From positions 1 through 64,000 of the forward strand of contig NZ_JAHUWH010000008.1 of NCBI RefSeq assembly GCF_019219095.1: a DNA stretch of 64,000 nucleotides, written 5' to 3'. Positions 27,358-34,690 of the stretch are shown here, piece by piece. The position numbers and the translations under genes are program-made. The notes under the pieces were generated by a model. That model did no database searches. It had not been told where the DNA came from and was given only the letters and a program-made list of their open reading frames with translations. Each line of letters begins with the position of its first letter. The first letter of the stretch is position 1. Source of the DNA: Acidovorax sp. sic0104 (GTDB taxonomy: Bacteria; Pseudomonadota; Gammaproteobacteria; Burkholderiales; Burkholderiaceae_C).

Positions 27358-28314
27358 GTGATCTTGCGCCACACATTCACCCCCCACAACAACCTGCGGC
27401 TCACCCACTTGTGCGGGCCGGCAGATGTCCATTTGCGCACCATCGAGGAGGCGCTCGGGGTCAGCATCGCGCACCGCCATGAGCAGTTCAAGATCGACGG
27501 CCCCAAGGCCAAGGCCACGCAGGCCATGGAGCTTTTGCAGGCGCTGTACGAAATGGCCGACCGGCCCGTGACCGAGGACTACCTGCAGCTGATGCTCGCG
27601 GGCGACACGGCGCTGGTGGAGGCGCCCGAGGGCGCCATCGTGCTCAACACCCGGCGCGCCGACCTGCGCGGCCGCACGCCCACGCAGAGCCTGTACCTCG
27701 AGAACATCGCCAGCCACGACATCACCTTCGGCATCGGCCCGGCCGGTACCGGCAAGACGTATCTCGCGGTGGCCAGTGCCGTCGATGCGCTGGAGCGCAG
27801 CGCGGTGCAGCGCATCGTGCTGACCCGCCCGGCCGTGGAGGCCGGCGAGCGCCTGGGTTTTCTGCCCGGCGACCTGGCCCAGAAGGTGGACCCGTACCTG
27901 CGCCCCCTGTACGACGCGCTGTACGAGCTGATGGGCTACGACAAGGTCATGAAGGCTTTCGAGCGCAATGCGCTGGAGATCGCGCCGCTGGCCTTCATGC
28001 GCGGGCGCACGCTGAACAATGCCTTCGTGATCCTGGACGAAGCGCAGAACACCACGCCCGAGCAGATGAAGATGTTCCTCACCCGCATCGGATTCGGCGC
28101 CAAGGCCGTGGTCACGGGCGACGTGAGCCAGATCGACCTGCCCAAGGGCGCGATGAGCGGACTGATCGACGCCGAGCGCGTGCTCAAGCGCGTCAAGGGC
28201 ATCTCGGTGACGCGCTTCACCACCGCCGACGTGGTGCGCCACCCGCTGGTCGCGCGCATCGTGGACGCGTACGACGCGCCCCGGCGCGCACCCGCACCCC
28301 GCAGCCGCGACTGA
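27358..28314 (+). CDS. ybeZ: PhoH-family ATPase (YbeZ)
   Basis: A 318-residue P-loop ATPase. The KH-like N-terminus is followed by Walker [12 protein letters not shown] (about residue 128) and Walker [14 protein letters not shown], with [10 protein letters not shown] behind. PhoH/YbeZ works with YbeY in rRNA maturation and ribosome quality control, and ybeY follows 63 bp downstream. The start is a GTG at 27358; no ATG lies suitably upstream. It is divergent from ruvA. Confidence 0.93.
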   Translation: MILRHTFTPHNNLRLTHLCGPADVHLRTIEEALGVSIAHRHEQFKIDGPKAKATQAMELLQALYEMADRPVTEDYLQLMLAGDTALVEAPEGAIVLNTRRADLRGRTPTQSLYLENIASHDITFGIGPAGTGKTYLAVASAVDALERSAVQRIVLTRPAVEAGERLGFLPGDLAQKVDPYLRPLYDALYELMGYDKVMKAFERNALEIAPLAFMRGRTLNNAFVILDEAQNTTPEQMKMFLTRIGFGAKAVVTGDVSQIDLPKGAMSGLIDAERVLKRVKGISVTRFTTADVVRHPLVARIVDAYDAPRRAPAPRSRD

Positions 28315-28319
28315 CGCTC

Positions 28320-28376
28320 ATTTTTTGATAGCATTCCGCGCTTACTGTTAAAGCGCTGGCGGCCAAAAACGATACA
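28320..28376 (+). repeat. Palindromic mini-element copy between ybeZ and ybeY
   Basis: It reads TTTTTTGATAGC, then GCGCTTACTGTTAAAGCGCT, then GGCGGCCAAAAA. It is a clear member of the same family as 22455, 47690, 53464 and 61555, here intergenic. It fills almost the whole gap, and its 3' end runs directly into the ybeY start. Confidence 0.8.
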
Positions 28377-28377
28377 A

Positions 28378-28839
28378 ATGCCCCTGAATCAACTGTCCCT
28401 GTCGCTCCAGTTCGGCCGCTTCGATGAACTGGCCGCCCACCGCGCCGTGCTGCCCCGGCACAAGGTCGCCCGCTGGATCCGCCATGCCCTCGCCACCGAC
28501 GCCGAGATCACCGTGCGCATCGTGGGCACCGAAGAAGGCCGGCAGCTCAACCACGAATTCCGCAAGAAGGACTACGCCACCAATGTGCTGACCTTCGACT
28601 ACACGCAGGAGCCGTTGGTGACGGCCGACCTGGTGCTGTGCGCGCCGGTGATCGAGCGCGAGGCGATAGAGCAGAACAAAAGCCTGGAGGAGCACTATGC
28701 CCACATGCTGGTGCACGGCACACTGCATGCCCAGGGCTGGGACCACGAGACCAGCGAGGCCGACGCCGACGAGATGGAGTCGTACGAGACCGCCATCCTG
28801 CAGGAGATGGGGTTCGCCGACCCCTATGGCGACCAGTGA
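28378..28839 (+). CDS. ybeY: Endoribonuclease YbeY (rRNA maturation)
   Basis: A 153-residue zinc endoribonuclease for 16S rRNA 3' processing and ribosome quality control. The metal site HGTLHAQGWDHE has the three His ligands of the family HGxLHxxGxDH. ATNVLTFDY precedes it. It is paired with the PhoH-type ATPase upstream, the usual bacterial arrangement. The ribosome-binding region is supplied by a palindromic mini-element. Confidence 0.96.
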   Translation: MPLNQLSLSLQFGRFDELAAHRAVLPRHKVARWIRHALATDAEITVRIVGTEEGRQLNHEFRKKDYATNVLTFDYTQEPLVTADLVLCAPVIEREAIEQNKSLEEHYAHMLVHGTLHAQGWDHETSEADADEMESYETAILQEMGFADPYGDQ

Positions 28840-29122
28840 AAATGCGCCGCCAAAACCCCTGACTCACGCCAGAAGAAGCAAGCAACTCGTATCTTTGGTT
28901 TTTTTACCGAATGGTGTAAAAACTTCAGGGAAAGCAGGGAGCGGGATTCTGGAAAGAGAGCGACCGCAGCGCTGGCAGAGGCCGCATGACAAGGCCTGCA
29001 GCACTCCAGGTTTTTTTTGAGTGTCCATGTGCAAGGCGGGCGGCCCCGGTCGATGGGGCGGCTCGGCACGCGGCACGCCGCTACCCTTGCAGGCGTTGAC
29101 ACCAGCACATCGAAAGGAACCC
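28840..29122. other. Intergenic region, no gene seen
   Basis: It contains an AT-rich imperfect hairpin (GTTTTTTTAC ... GTAAAAAC, about 28897-28922) and an eight-T run near 29011-29018. These could end ybeY transcripts or form part of the promoter for the FG-GAP lipoprotein. No coding region is convincing. Confidence 0.4.
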
Positions 29123-31117
29123 ATGGCCCCGTCCCGTCCATACCGCAGCGCGCTGCTGCTTGCCTTGCCCCTGGCACTGGCCGCCTGCGGTGGCGGCTCG
29201 GGCAGTCCCGAGGCGTCCGGCCCGCCAGCTCCGGCGGGCTTTGAAGCGAGCCCCGGCACAAGGACCAAGGGCTATCTTTTCACCTGGAATGCCAGCGCAA
29301 GCGCCACGCGCTACGAGCTTTTCGAAGACCCCGACGGCGCCAGCGGGCCCTTGCCCGAAGCGCAGATCGCCCAGACGCCGAGCACTTCATATGCGGTTGA
29401 TTTGCAGAACAAGCTGCTGCACGAGCGTGTGAACGCCACCTACCGCGTGCGCGCTTGCGACGCCAGCGGATGCGGCCCCTTCACGGCCGCGCTCACCCCC
29501 GACATCGCCCAGGCGATCGGCTACTTCAAGGCGAGCAACAGCGGCAAGGGGGACGCATTCGGCAGCGCCGTGGCGCTGTCCTCCAATGGACTGACCATGG
29601 CCGTGGGCGCGCCCGGCGAGCGCAGCAATGCCACCTGCATCGCGGCCGTCACCACGGACTCTGGCTGCGACTTCGCCAACGACTCGATCGTCAACGCAGG
29701 CGCCGTCTACGTGTTCAGCCGCGCCACCCGGGCGCCCGTCTGGGTACAGACTGGCTACCTCAAGGCCAGCAACAACCGCGCCTATGACGTCCAGGGCTAT
29801 CTCGACAACGGCCCCCGCTTCGGCACCAGCCTCGCCCTGTCGGCCGACGGCACCGTGCTGGTGGTGGGCGCCCCCGGCGAGACCAGCAGCGCGCGGGGGG
29901 TGAACGGCAACTCCGCCAACACCCAGACCCAGGGAGCAGGCGCCGTGTATGTGTTCAAGAGCTTCCAGAGTCCGTTCAACCGGATATGGCGGCAAGAGGC
30001 CTACATCAAGGCCAGCAACACCCTCGCCCAAGCCGTGTACAACACCGACATCATGGGCCGCTACGTGCGCGCGCCACAGGCGTTCGGCACCAGCGTGGCC
30101 CTGTCGGCCGATGGTGCCTTGCTGGCCGTGGGCGCACCGGGCGACCGCAGCAATGCAACCGGCGTCAACGGCGACCAGCAGGACAGCTCGCTGGAGCTGG
30201 CAGGCGCCGTGTACACCTACGCGCGCAGTATCCCGAGCACCGACAGCGGCGACACCCCGGAAGCCACCTGGACCCACCGCGCCTACCTGAAAGCCAGCAA
30301 TACGCGGGGCCCTTTCGGGCTGCGCTTTGGCGCATCCGTCGCGCTGGCTGGCGACGGCCTGACCCTGGCGGTCGGCGCTCCGTTCGAAAACGGGGGCTCA
30401 CCGGGCGTCAACGGCAATCAGGATGACACGTCCGCCAACTACGCGGGGGCGGTCTACATGTTCACGCAGCGCAGCGGCGAATGGAGCCAGCAGGCCTACG
30501 TCAAGGCGTCCAACCCGGGGTCCGGCGATGCCTTCGGCGGCAAGGTGGCGCTGTCGGCCAACGGGGATACCCTGGCGGTGGGTGCCCAGGAGGAGACGGC
30601 GTCGGGCACGGGCGTCAACAAGCCGCAGGGTGAACGCACCCTGGCGCGCGCCGGCGCCGCCTACCTGTTCACGCGCAGTGCGGGGGCGTGGAGCCAGCAG
30701 GCCTATCTCAAGTCCAGCAATACCGGCATGGGCCAATGGTACGGTTCGAGCCTGGCGCTTTCCGCCGACGGCAACACGCTGGCCGTCGGCGCGATGGGAG
30801 AAGCCAGCAGCGCCAGGGGCATCAACGGCAAGCAGGCTGACAACACCGCAGACGGCGCGGGCGCAGCCTACGTCTACCAGCGAAGCGGCGACACCTGGAC
30901 CCAGCGCTCCTACCTCAAGGCCAGCAACACCGATGCAGGCGATCTCTTCGGCGCCAGCGTTGCCCTGTCTGGTGACGGAACCACCCTGGCAGTGGGCGCC
31001 ACCAGCGAGGACAGCACCGCCAGCACGGTCCAGGGCGACCAGGCAGACAACTCGGGGGCGCCTGTCCTGCCCACGCTCGGCCCGACCCCCAGCGTTGGCG
31101 CGGTCTACATGTACTGA
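29123..31117 (+). CDS. FG-GAP repeat lipoprotein, predicted seven-bladed propeller
   Basis: A 664-residue exported lipoprotein (lipobox LALAAC followed by a GGGSGS spacer). After a fibronectin-III-like segment there are seven repeats of the form FGxSVALSADGxTLAVGAPGE, each followed by a segment like AGAVYVF ... W ... YLKASN. This matches seven blades of an integrin-alpha-type beta-propeller. Asp/Asn-rich loops (NGNQDD, NGDQQD) may bind calcium. It is likely a surface adhesion or binding protein; the partner is unknown. I chose the ATG at 29123, with GAAAGGA upstream, because it gives a clean signal peptide. Confidence 0.82.
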   Translation: MAPSRPYRSALLLALPLALAACGGGSGSPEASGPPAPAGFEASPGTRTKGYLFTWNASASATRYELFEDPDGASGPLPEAQIAQTPSTSYAVDLQNKLLHERVNATYRVRACDASGCGPFTAALTPDIAQAIGYFKASNSGKGDAFGSAVALSSNGLTMAVGAPGERSNATCIAAVTTDSGCDFANDSIVNAGAVYVFSRATRAPVWVQTGYLKASNNRAYDVQGYLDNGPRFGTSLALSADGTVLVVGAPGETSSARGVNGNSANTQTQGAGAVYVFKSFQSPFNRIWRQEAYIKASNTLAQAVYNTDIMGRYVRAPQAFGTSVALSADGALLAVGAPGDRSNATGVNGDQQDSSLELAGAVYTYARSIPSTDSGDTPEATWTHRAYLKASNTRGPFGLRFGASVALAGDGLTLAVGAPFENGGSPGVNGNQDDTSANYAGAVYMFTQRSGEWSQQAYVKASNPGSGDAFGGKVALSANGDTLAVGAQEETASGTGVNKPQGERTLARAGAAYLFTRSAGAWSQQAYLKSSNTGMGQWYGSSLALSADGNTLAVGAMGEASSARGINGKQADNTADGAGAAYVYQRSGDTWTQRSYLKASNTDAGDLFGASVALSGDGTTLAVGATSEDSTASTVQGDQADNSGAPVLPTLGPTPSVGAVYMY

Positions 31118-31209
31118 TTGCAGGCCGGAATCGCCACCGGCGTGCGGCCTCGAAGCCCATCGACATCTGCACGCCGGCGGAGCACCGTGCCGGGGTGGCC
31201 TGCACATCA

Positions 31210-31257
31210 GTTCATACTTTTTTGAACATAATCAAGCGCAAAATGTTCGAATTGCGC
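31210..31257. promoter_or_regulatory. AT-rich promoter region with two inverted repeats
   Basis: GTTCA-N8-TGAAC at 31210-31227 and GCGCAA-N10-TTGCGC at 31236-31257 lie ahead of the TSUP permease gene. The local base composition is much more AT-rich than the surroundings. They look like regulator sites, but the regulator is unknown. Confidence 0.4.
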
Positions 31258-31314
31258 ACATAAGATCGAGGTTTCAAACGCCCCGTGGCGCCTGCGCCCG
31301 ACCGCAGAGAAACC

Positions 31315-32055
31315 ATGCTCGAAACCGCACTGCTGCTCACCGCCGCTTTCATGGCCGGCGCCCTCAATGCCGTGGCCGGAGGCGGCAGTTTCCTCACCCT
31401 GCCCGCGCTGGTCTTCACCGGCGTGCCGCCTGTGGTGGCCAATGCCACGGGTACAGTGGCGCTGCTGCCGGGCTACATCGCCGGGGCCTGGGGCTTTCGG
31501 GAGGACACCGCACCGCCGCCGGGGCTGTCGATGCGGCTGCTGGTGGTGCTCTCGCTCATCGGCGGCGCGGCGGGGGCGGCGCTGCTGCTCGTCACGCCCG
31601 ACGCCACCTTCCGCCGCGTGGTGCCCTGGCTGCTGCTGGCCGCCACCGCGCTGTTTGCCTTCGGACCCTGGCTGCGCAGCAAGCTCGCAGGCGGTACGCC
31701 GTCGGCTGCCAAGGCCACCGTGGGCCTGCTGGCCGTGGCGGCGTACGGCGGCTACTTCAACGGCGGCCTGGGCATCCTGCTGCTGGCGCTGTTCGGCCTG
31801 CTGGGGCAAACCCGCCTGAACGCCATGAACGGGCTCAAGAACTGGGTCTCCGCGCTGCTCACCGCCATTGCGGTGGCCATCTACGCAGCGGGCGGGGTGG
31901 TGCTGTGGCCCCAGGCGCTGATGATGATGGTCGCCGCCACCCTCGGCGGCTACGGTGGCGCGCGCGTGGCGCGGCGACTGCCCGCGCCGGTGCTGCGCTG
32001 GGGCATCGTCGCCACGGGCCTCGTGATGGCGGGTTTGTTCTTCTGGCGGCAATAG
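31315..32055 (+). CDS. TSUP-family permease (TauE/SafE)
   Basis: A 246-residue inner-membrane protein with seven or eight helices. The family half-motifs are AGALNAVAGGGSFLTLPAL near the N-terminus and YGGYFNGGLGILLLALFGL in the second half. TSUP proteins export or import small sulfur-containing or organic anions such as sulfite or sulfonates; the substrate here cannot be told. Single gene, preceded by an AT-rich region with two inverted repeats. Confidence 0.88.
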   Translation: MLETALLLTAAFMAGALNAVAGGGSFLTLPALVFTGVPPVVANATGTVALLPGYIAGAWGFREDTAPPPGLSMRLLVVLSLIGGAAGAALLLVTPDATFRRVVPWLLLAATALFAFGPWLRSKLAGGTPSAAKATVGLLAVAAYGGYFNGGLGILLLALFGLLGQTRLNAMNGLKNWVSALLTAIAVAIYAAGGVVLWPQALMMMVAATLGGYGGARVARRLPAPVLRWGIVATGLVMAGLFFWRQ

Positions 32056-32115
32056 CAGGAGGCCAGGCGCGGATGATCGCGCCCCCCGGAAGGGTTGCCC
32101 GCGAAGAAGCGCCAG

Positions 32116-32565
32116 TTAGGCGCGCGACCTGCCGCCAGGCGGCTTGCTCGGCCCGCCTTCCGAGGCGGGAGGCTCCGCTGGATAGACCTTGGCGAAGGTC
32201 AGGATGATCTCGCGTACCAGCTTGCGCTGGGGTGCGGGCAGTTGCAGGAAAGCGTCGAAAGTCTCGCGCTCCAGGTAGCCCACGCCCACCTGCCAGCGCT
32301 CGCGGTGCTCCTGCACGGCATGGCGCACGCTGGTGCCAAAGCGCAGCACTTCGGGCTCGACCTTCAACAGCTCGGCCAACACCACCAGCTTGTCCTGCGC
32401 GGGGATCGCCTCGCCCTTGAGCCAGCGCGACACCGCCTGGAAGGTGACCGAGCGGCCCCAGTATCTGCCATTGAACAGGCCCAGCAGCACCCCAGGGCGC
32501 GGCTCCAGCCCTGCCTGCGTCATCGCGGCACGCAATCGGTCGGCAAACTCCAGCTTGTTGTCCAT
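32116..32565 (-). CDS. Helix-turn-helix regulator of the type III R-M system
   Basis: A 149-residue protein. Residues about 5-75 form a Cro/C1-type DNA-binding domain in which VTFQAVSRWLKGEAIPAQDK is the helix-turn-helix. The C-terminal part is helical and ends in a Pro/Gly-rich tail. It is divergent from mod, with nested inverted repeats in the 100 bp gap. It is therefore a probable controller of restriction-modification expression, although C proteins are usually described for type II systems. The assignment rests on position and fold. Confidence 0.72.
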   Translation of the reverse strand: MDNKLEFADRLRAAMTQAGLEPRPGVLLGLFNGRYWGRSVTFQAVSRWLKGEAIPAQDKLVVLAELLKVEPEVLRFGTSVRHAVQEHRERWQVGVGYLERETFDAFLQLPAPQRKLVREIILTFAKVYPAEPPASEGGPSKPPGGRSRA

Positions 32566-32586
32566 GGTGCGACCGTAAAGCTGCAG

Positions 32587-32643
32587 TTGAATTGGCCATC
32601 AACTTCTTGTTGCACAATCAATTCAATCATTTGTTGATTGAAT
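32587..32643. promoter_or_regulatory. Nested inverted repeats between regulator and mod
   Basis: ATTCAATCA-N5-TGATTGAAT (32621-32643) is a perfect nine-base palindrome. TTGAATTG (32587-32594) and CAATTCAA (32619-32626) form a second, wider one. All share the ATTCAA/TTGAAT half-site. They are likely binding sites of the adjacent HTH protein and overlap the divergent promoters. Confidence 0.65.
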
Positions 32644-32665
32644 AACCCAACCGGCCGCCGCCGAC

Positions 32666-34690
32666 ATGCACGGCCGCCAACGCCGTATGCCCAAATCGCT
32701 GCTTGAACAACTCCCCGAGATCGTGGCCCAGGGCCGCAAGGAAGCCGAAAAGATTCTGGAAGGACTGGAGGGTCGCTTTCGCGTCAGCCTCCAGACACGT
32801 GAGGTGGTACTGCCCGCCAGGGCCAGTGCCACCACGGACTGGGTTCAACACCAGGCCCGGCAGGAACAGCACGCCGGCAGCGGCGCCGCATGGACCAACC
32901 GCCTGGTCTACGGCGACAACCTGCTGGCCATGGCCGCGCTGCTGGCAGGCGATGCGCATTCGCCCAGCCTGCGCGGCAAGGTGGACCTGATCTACATCGA
33001 CCCGCCTTTTGACAGCAAGGCCGACTACCGCACCAAGGTGGCGCTACCCGGCCTGGAGCTGGAACAGCGGCCGACCGTGATCGAGCAGTTCGCGTATTCC
33101 GACACCTGGAGCGATGGTACGGCGTCCTATCTGGCCATGATCACGCCGCGGCTTATCCTGATGCGGGAACTGCTGGCTGACACAGGCTCCATCTACGTGC
33201 ACCTGGATTGGCACGTGGGGCACTACGTGAAGCTCGTGATGGACGAGGTGTTCGGCAAGGACAACTTCGTGAACGAAATCTGCTGGTGGTACAAGCGCTG
33301 GTCGGCTGCGGCCAGCACCTTCCAGCGCATGCACGACACGATCTACTTCTACCGCAAGTCCGACAAGTACAAGTTCAACCAGCTCTTCCAGCCACTGGCC
33401 GCCTCGACCGCTGCCGTGCACGGCAACACCCGGCGCGTGAACCTGCCGGACGACAGCGGAAGGCTGGTCACCGTGCGCACCGAAGAGCCCAGCCGGGGCG
33501 TGCAGATGCACGACGTGTGGGAAGTGCCGTTCGTCGTCGCGCACTCTCAGGAGCAGGTGGGCTACGGCACGCAAAAGCCTATAGAACTGGTGGCACGCAT
33601 CCTGGAAGCGTCGTCCGACCCGGGCGACCTGGTGGCGGATTTCTTCGGCGGCAGTGGCAGCTTTGCCGCCGCGGCCGAGGGCCGGCGCGTTGCCAAGGAC
33701 GGCAACAAGAGCGTCTACTCCACGGCAGCCGCGCGCCGCTGGATCACCACCGACCTGGGCAAGCCCGCCTGCATGATCATGCGCAAGCGCCTGATCGACC
33801 AGGACGCCCAGCCGTTTCTTTACCAGGCCATCGGCGACTACCAGCTCGAAGCCGCCAAGGCCACGCTGGGGCGCGACTTCCGCATGGGCGACCTGTCGCA
33901 GATCGTGCTGTCTCTGTATGGCGCCATGCCCCTGCCAGCCGAGGTGAACCCTCAGCGCAATCTGGGCCAGATCGCGGGCTTCGAGTTCGGCGGCCGACGG
34001 GGCAGCAAGACACTGGTGCTGGCCGATTCTCCCAACAAGCTCACCGGCATGGCCACGCTGAAAAAAGCGATTGCGCAGCGTGACAACCTGCTGGGCGGCT
34101 GGGACCGGGTGGTGGTGCTGGGCTGGAACTTCGAGCCCAGCATCGGCGAAACCATCACCGCGCTGAACGACTCGCGCCTGGAAGTCCTGGTCATCCCGCC
34201 CGACCTGATGGACCGGCTCAAGAAGAAGGGCGGCATCGACAAGTTGCGCGGCCAGGTGCGCTTCTCGTCGCTGCAGTACCTCACGATCCACCCCGTTGTC
34301 CGCCAGGCCTCGCCAAGCCCGGCCGGGGCGGACGGAGCGGGAGAGGAAACACTGACGGTGCAGCTCAAGAACTATGTGCTGCTCTCGCCCGAAGCCATCA
34401 ACCTGGACGATGCCAACCGCACCAGGCTGCAGCAGATTGCCAATGCCCAGCCGCTGGCACTCATCGAATACTGGGCTGTGGACCCCGACTACGACGGCAA
34501 GGTGTTCCGCTCGGTGTGGCAAGACTACCGGGGCAACACGGCCAGCGACGGCGATGCCTTGCATGTGGTCACCGCAGCCGTGGTGACGACCCCGGCCAAG
34601 GCCGGCCCCCGCAAGGTGTGTGTCCGCGTGGTCGACGTGTTTGGCTTCGAGGCCGAAGTGGTTGCTACGGTGGGGGCTGCAGCACCATGA
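32666..34690 (+). CDS. mod: Type III restriction-modification methyltransferase (Mod)
   Basis: A 674-residue beta-class adenine N6 methyltransferase. The catalytic motif DPPF (112-115, in LIYIDPPFDSKADY) comes before the SAM motif ADFFGGSGSFAAAA (about 328), the order seen in type III Mod. The region between them and the long C-terminal part carry target recognition. An ATG at 32666 and another seven codons in (MPKSLL) are possible starts. The stop overlaps the res start (ATGA). The unusual MPKSLLEQLPEIVAQGRKEA opening is shared by a distinct Mod subgroup in proteobacteria. Confidence 0.92.
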   Translation: MHGRQRRMPKSLLEQLPEIVAQGRKEAEKILEGLEGRFRVSLQTREVVLPARASATTDWVQHQARQEQHAGSGAAWTNRLVYGDNLLAMAALLAGDAHSPSLRGKVDLIYIDPPFDSKADYRTKVALPGLELEQRPTVIEQFAYSDTWSDGTASYLAMITPRLILMRELLADTGSIYVHLDWHVGHYVKLVMDEVFGKDNFVNEICWWYKRWSAAASTFQRMHDTIYFYRKSDKYKFNQLFQPLAASTAAVHGNTRRVNLPDDSGRLVTVRTEEPSRGVQMHDVWEVPFVVAHSQEQVGYGTQKPIELVARILEASSDPGDLVADFFGGSGSFAAAAEGRRVAKDGNKSVYSTAAARRWITTDLGKPACMIMRKRLIDQDAQPFLYQAIGDYQLEAAKATLGRDFRMGDLSQIVLSLYGAMPLPAEVNPQRNLGQIAGFEFGGRRGSKTLVLADSPNKLTGMATLKKAIAQRDNLLGGWDRVVVLGWNFEPSIGETITALNDSRLEVLVIPPDLMDRLKKKGGIDKLRGQVRFSSLQYLTIHPVVRQASPSPAGADGAGEETLTVQLKNYVLLSPEAINLDDANRTRLQQIANAQPLALIEYWAVDPDYDGKVFRSVWQDYRGNTASDGDALHVVTAAVVTTPAKAGPRKVCVRVVDVFGFEAEVVATVGAAAP

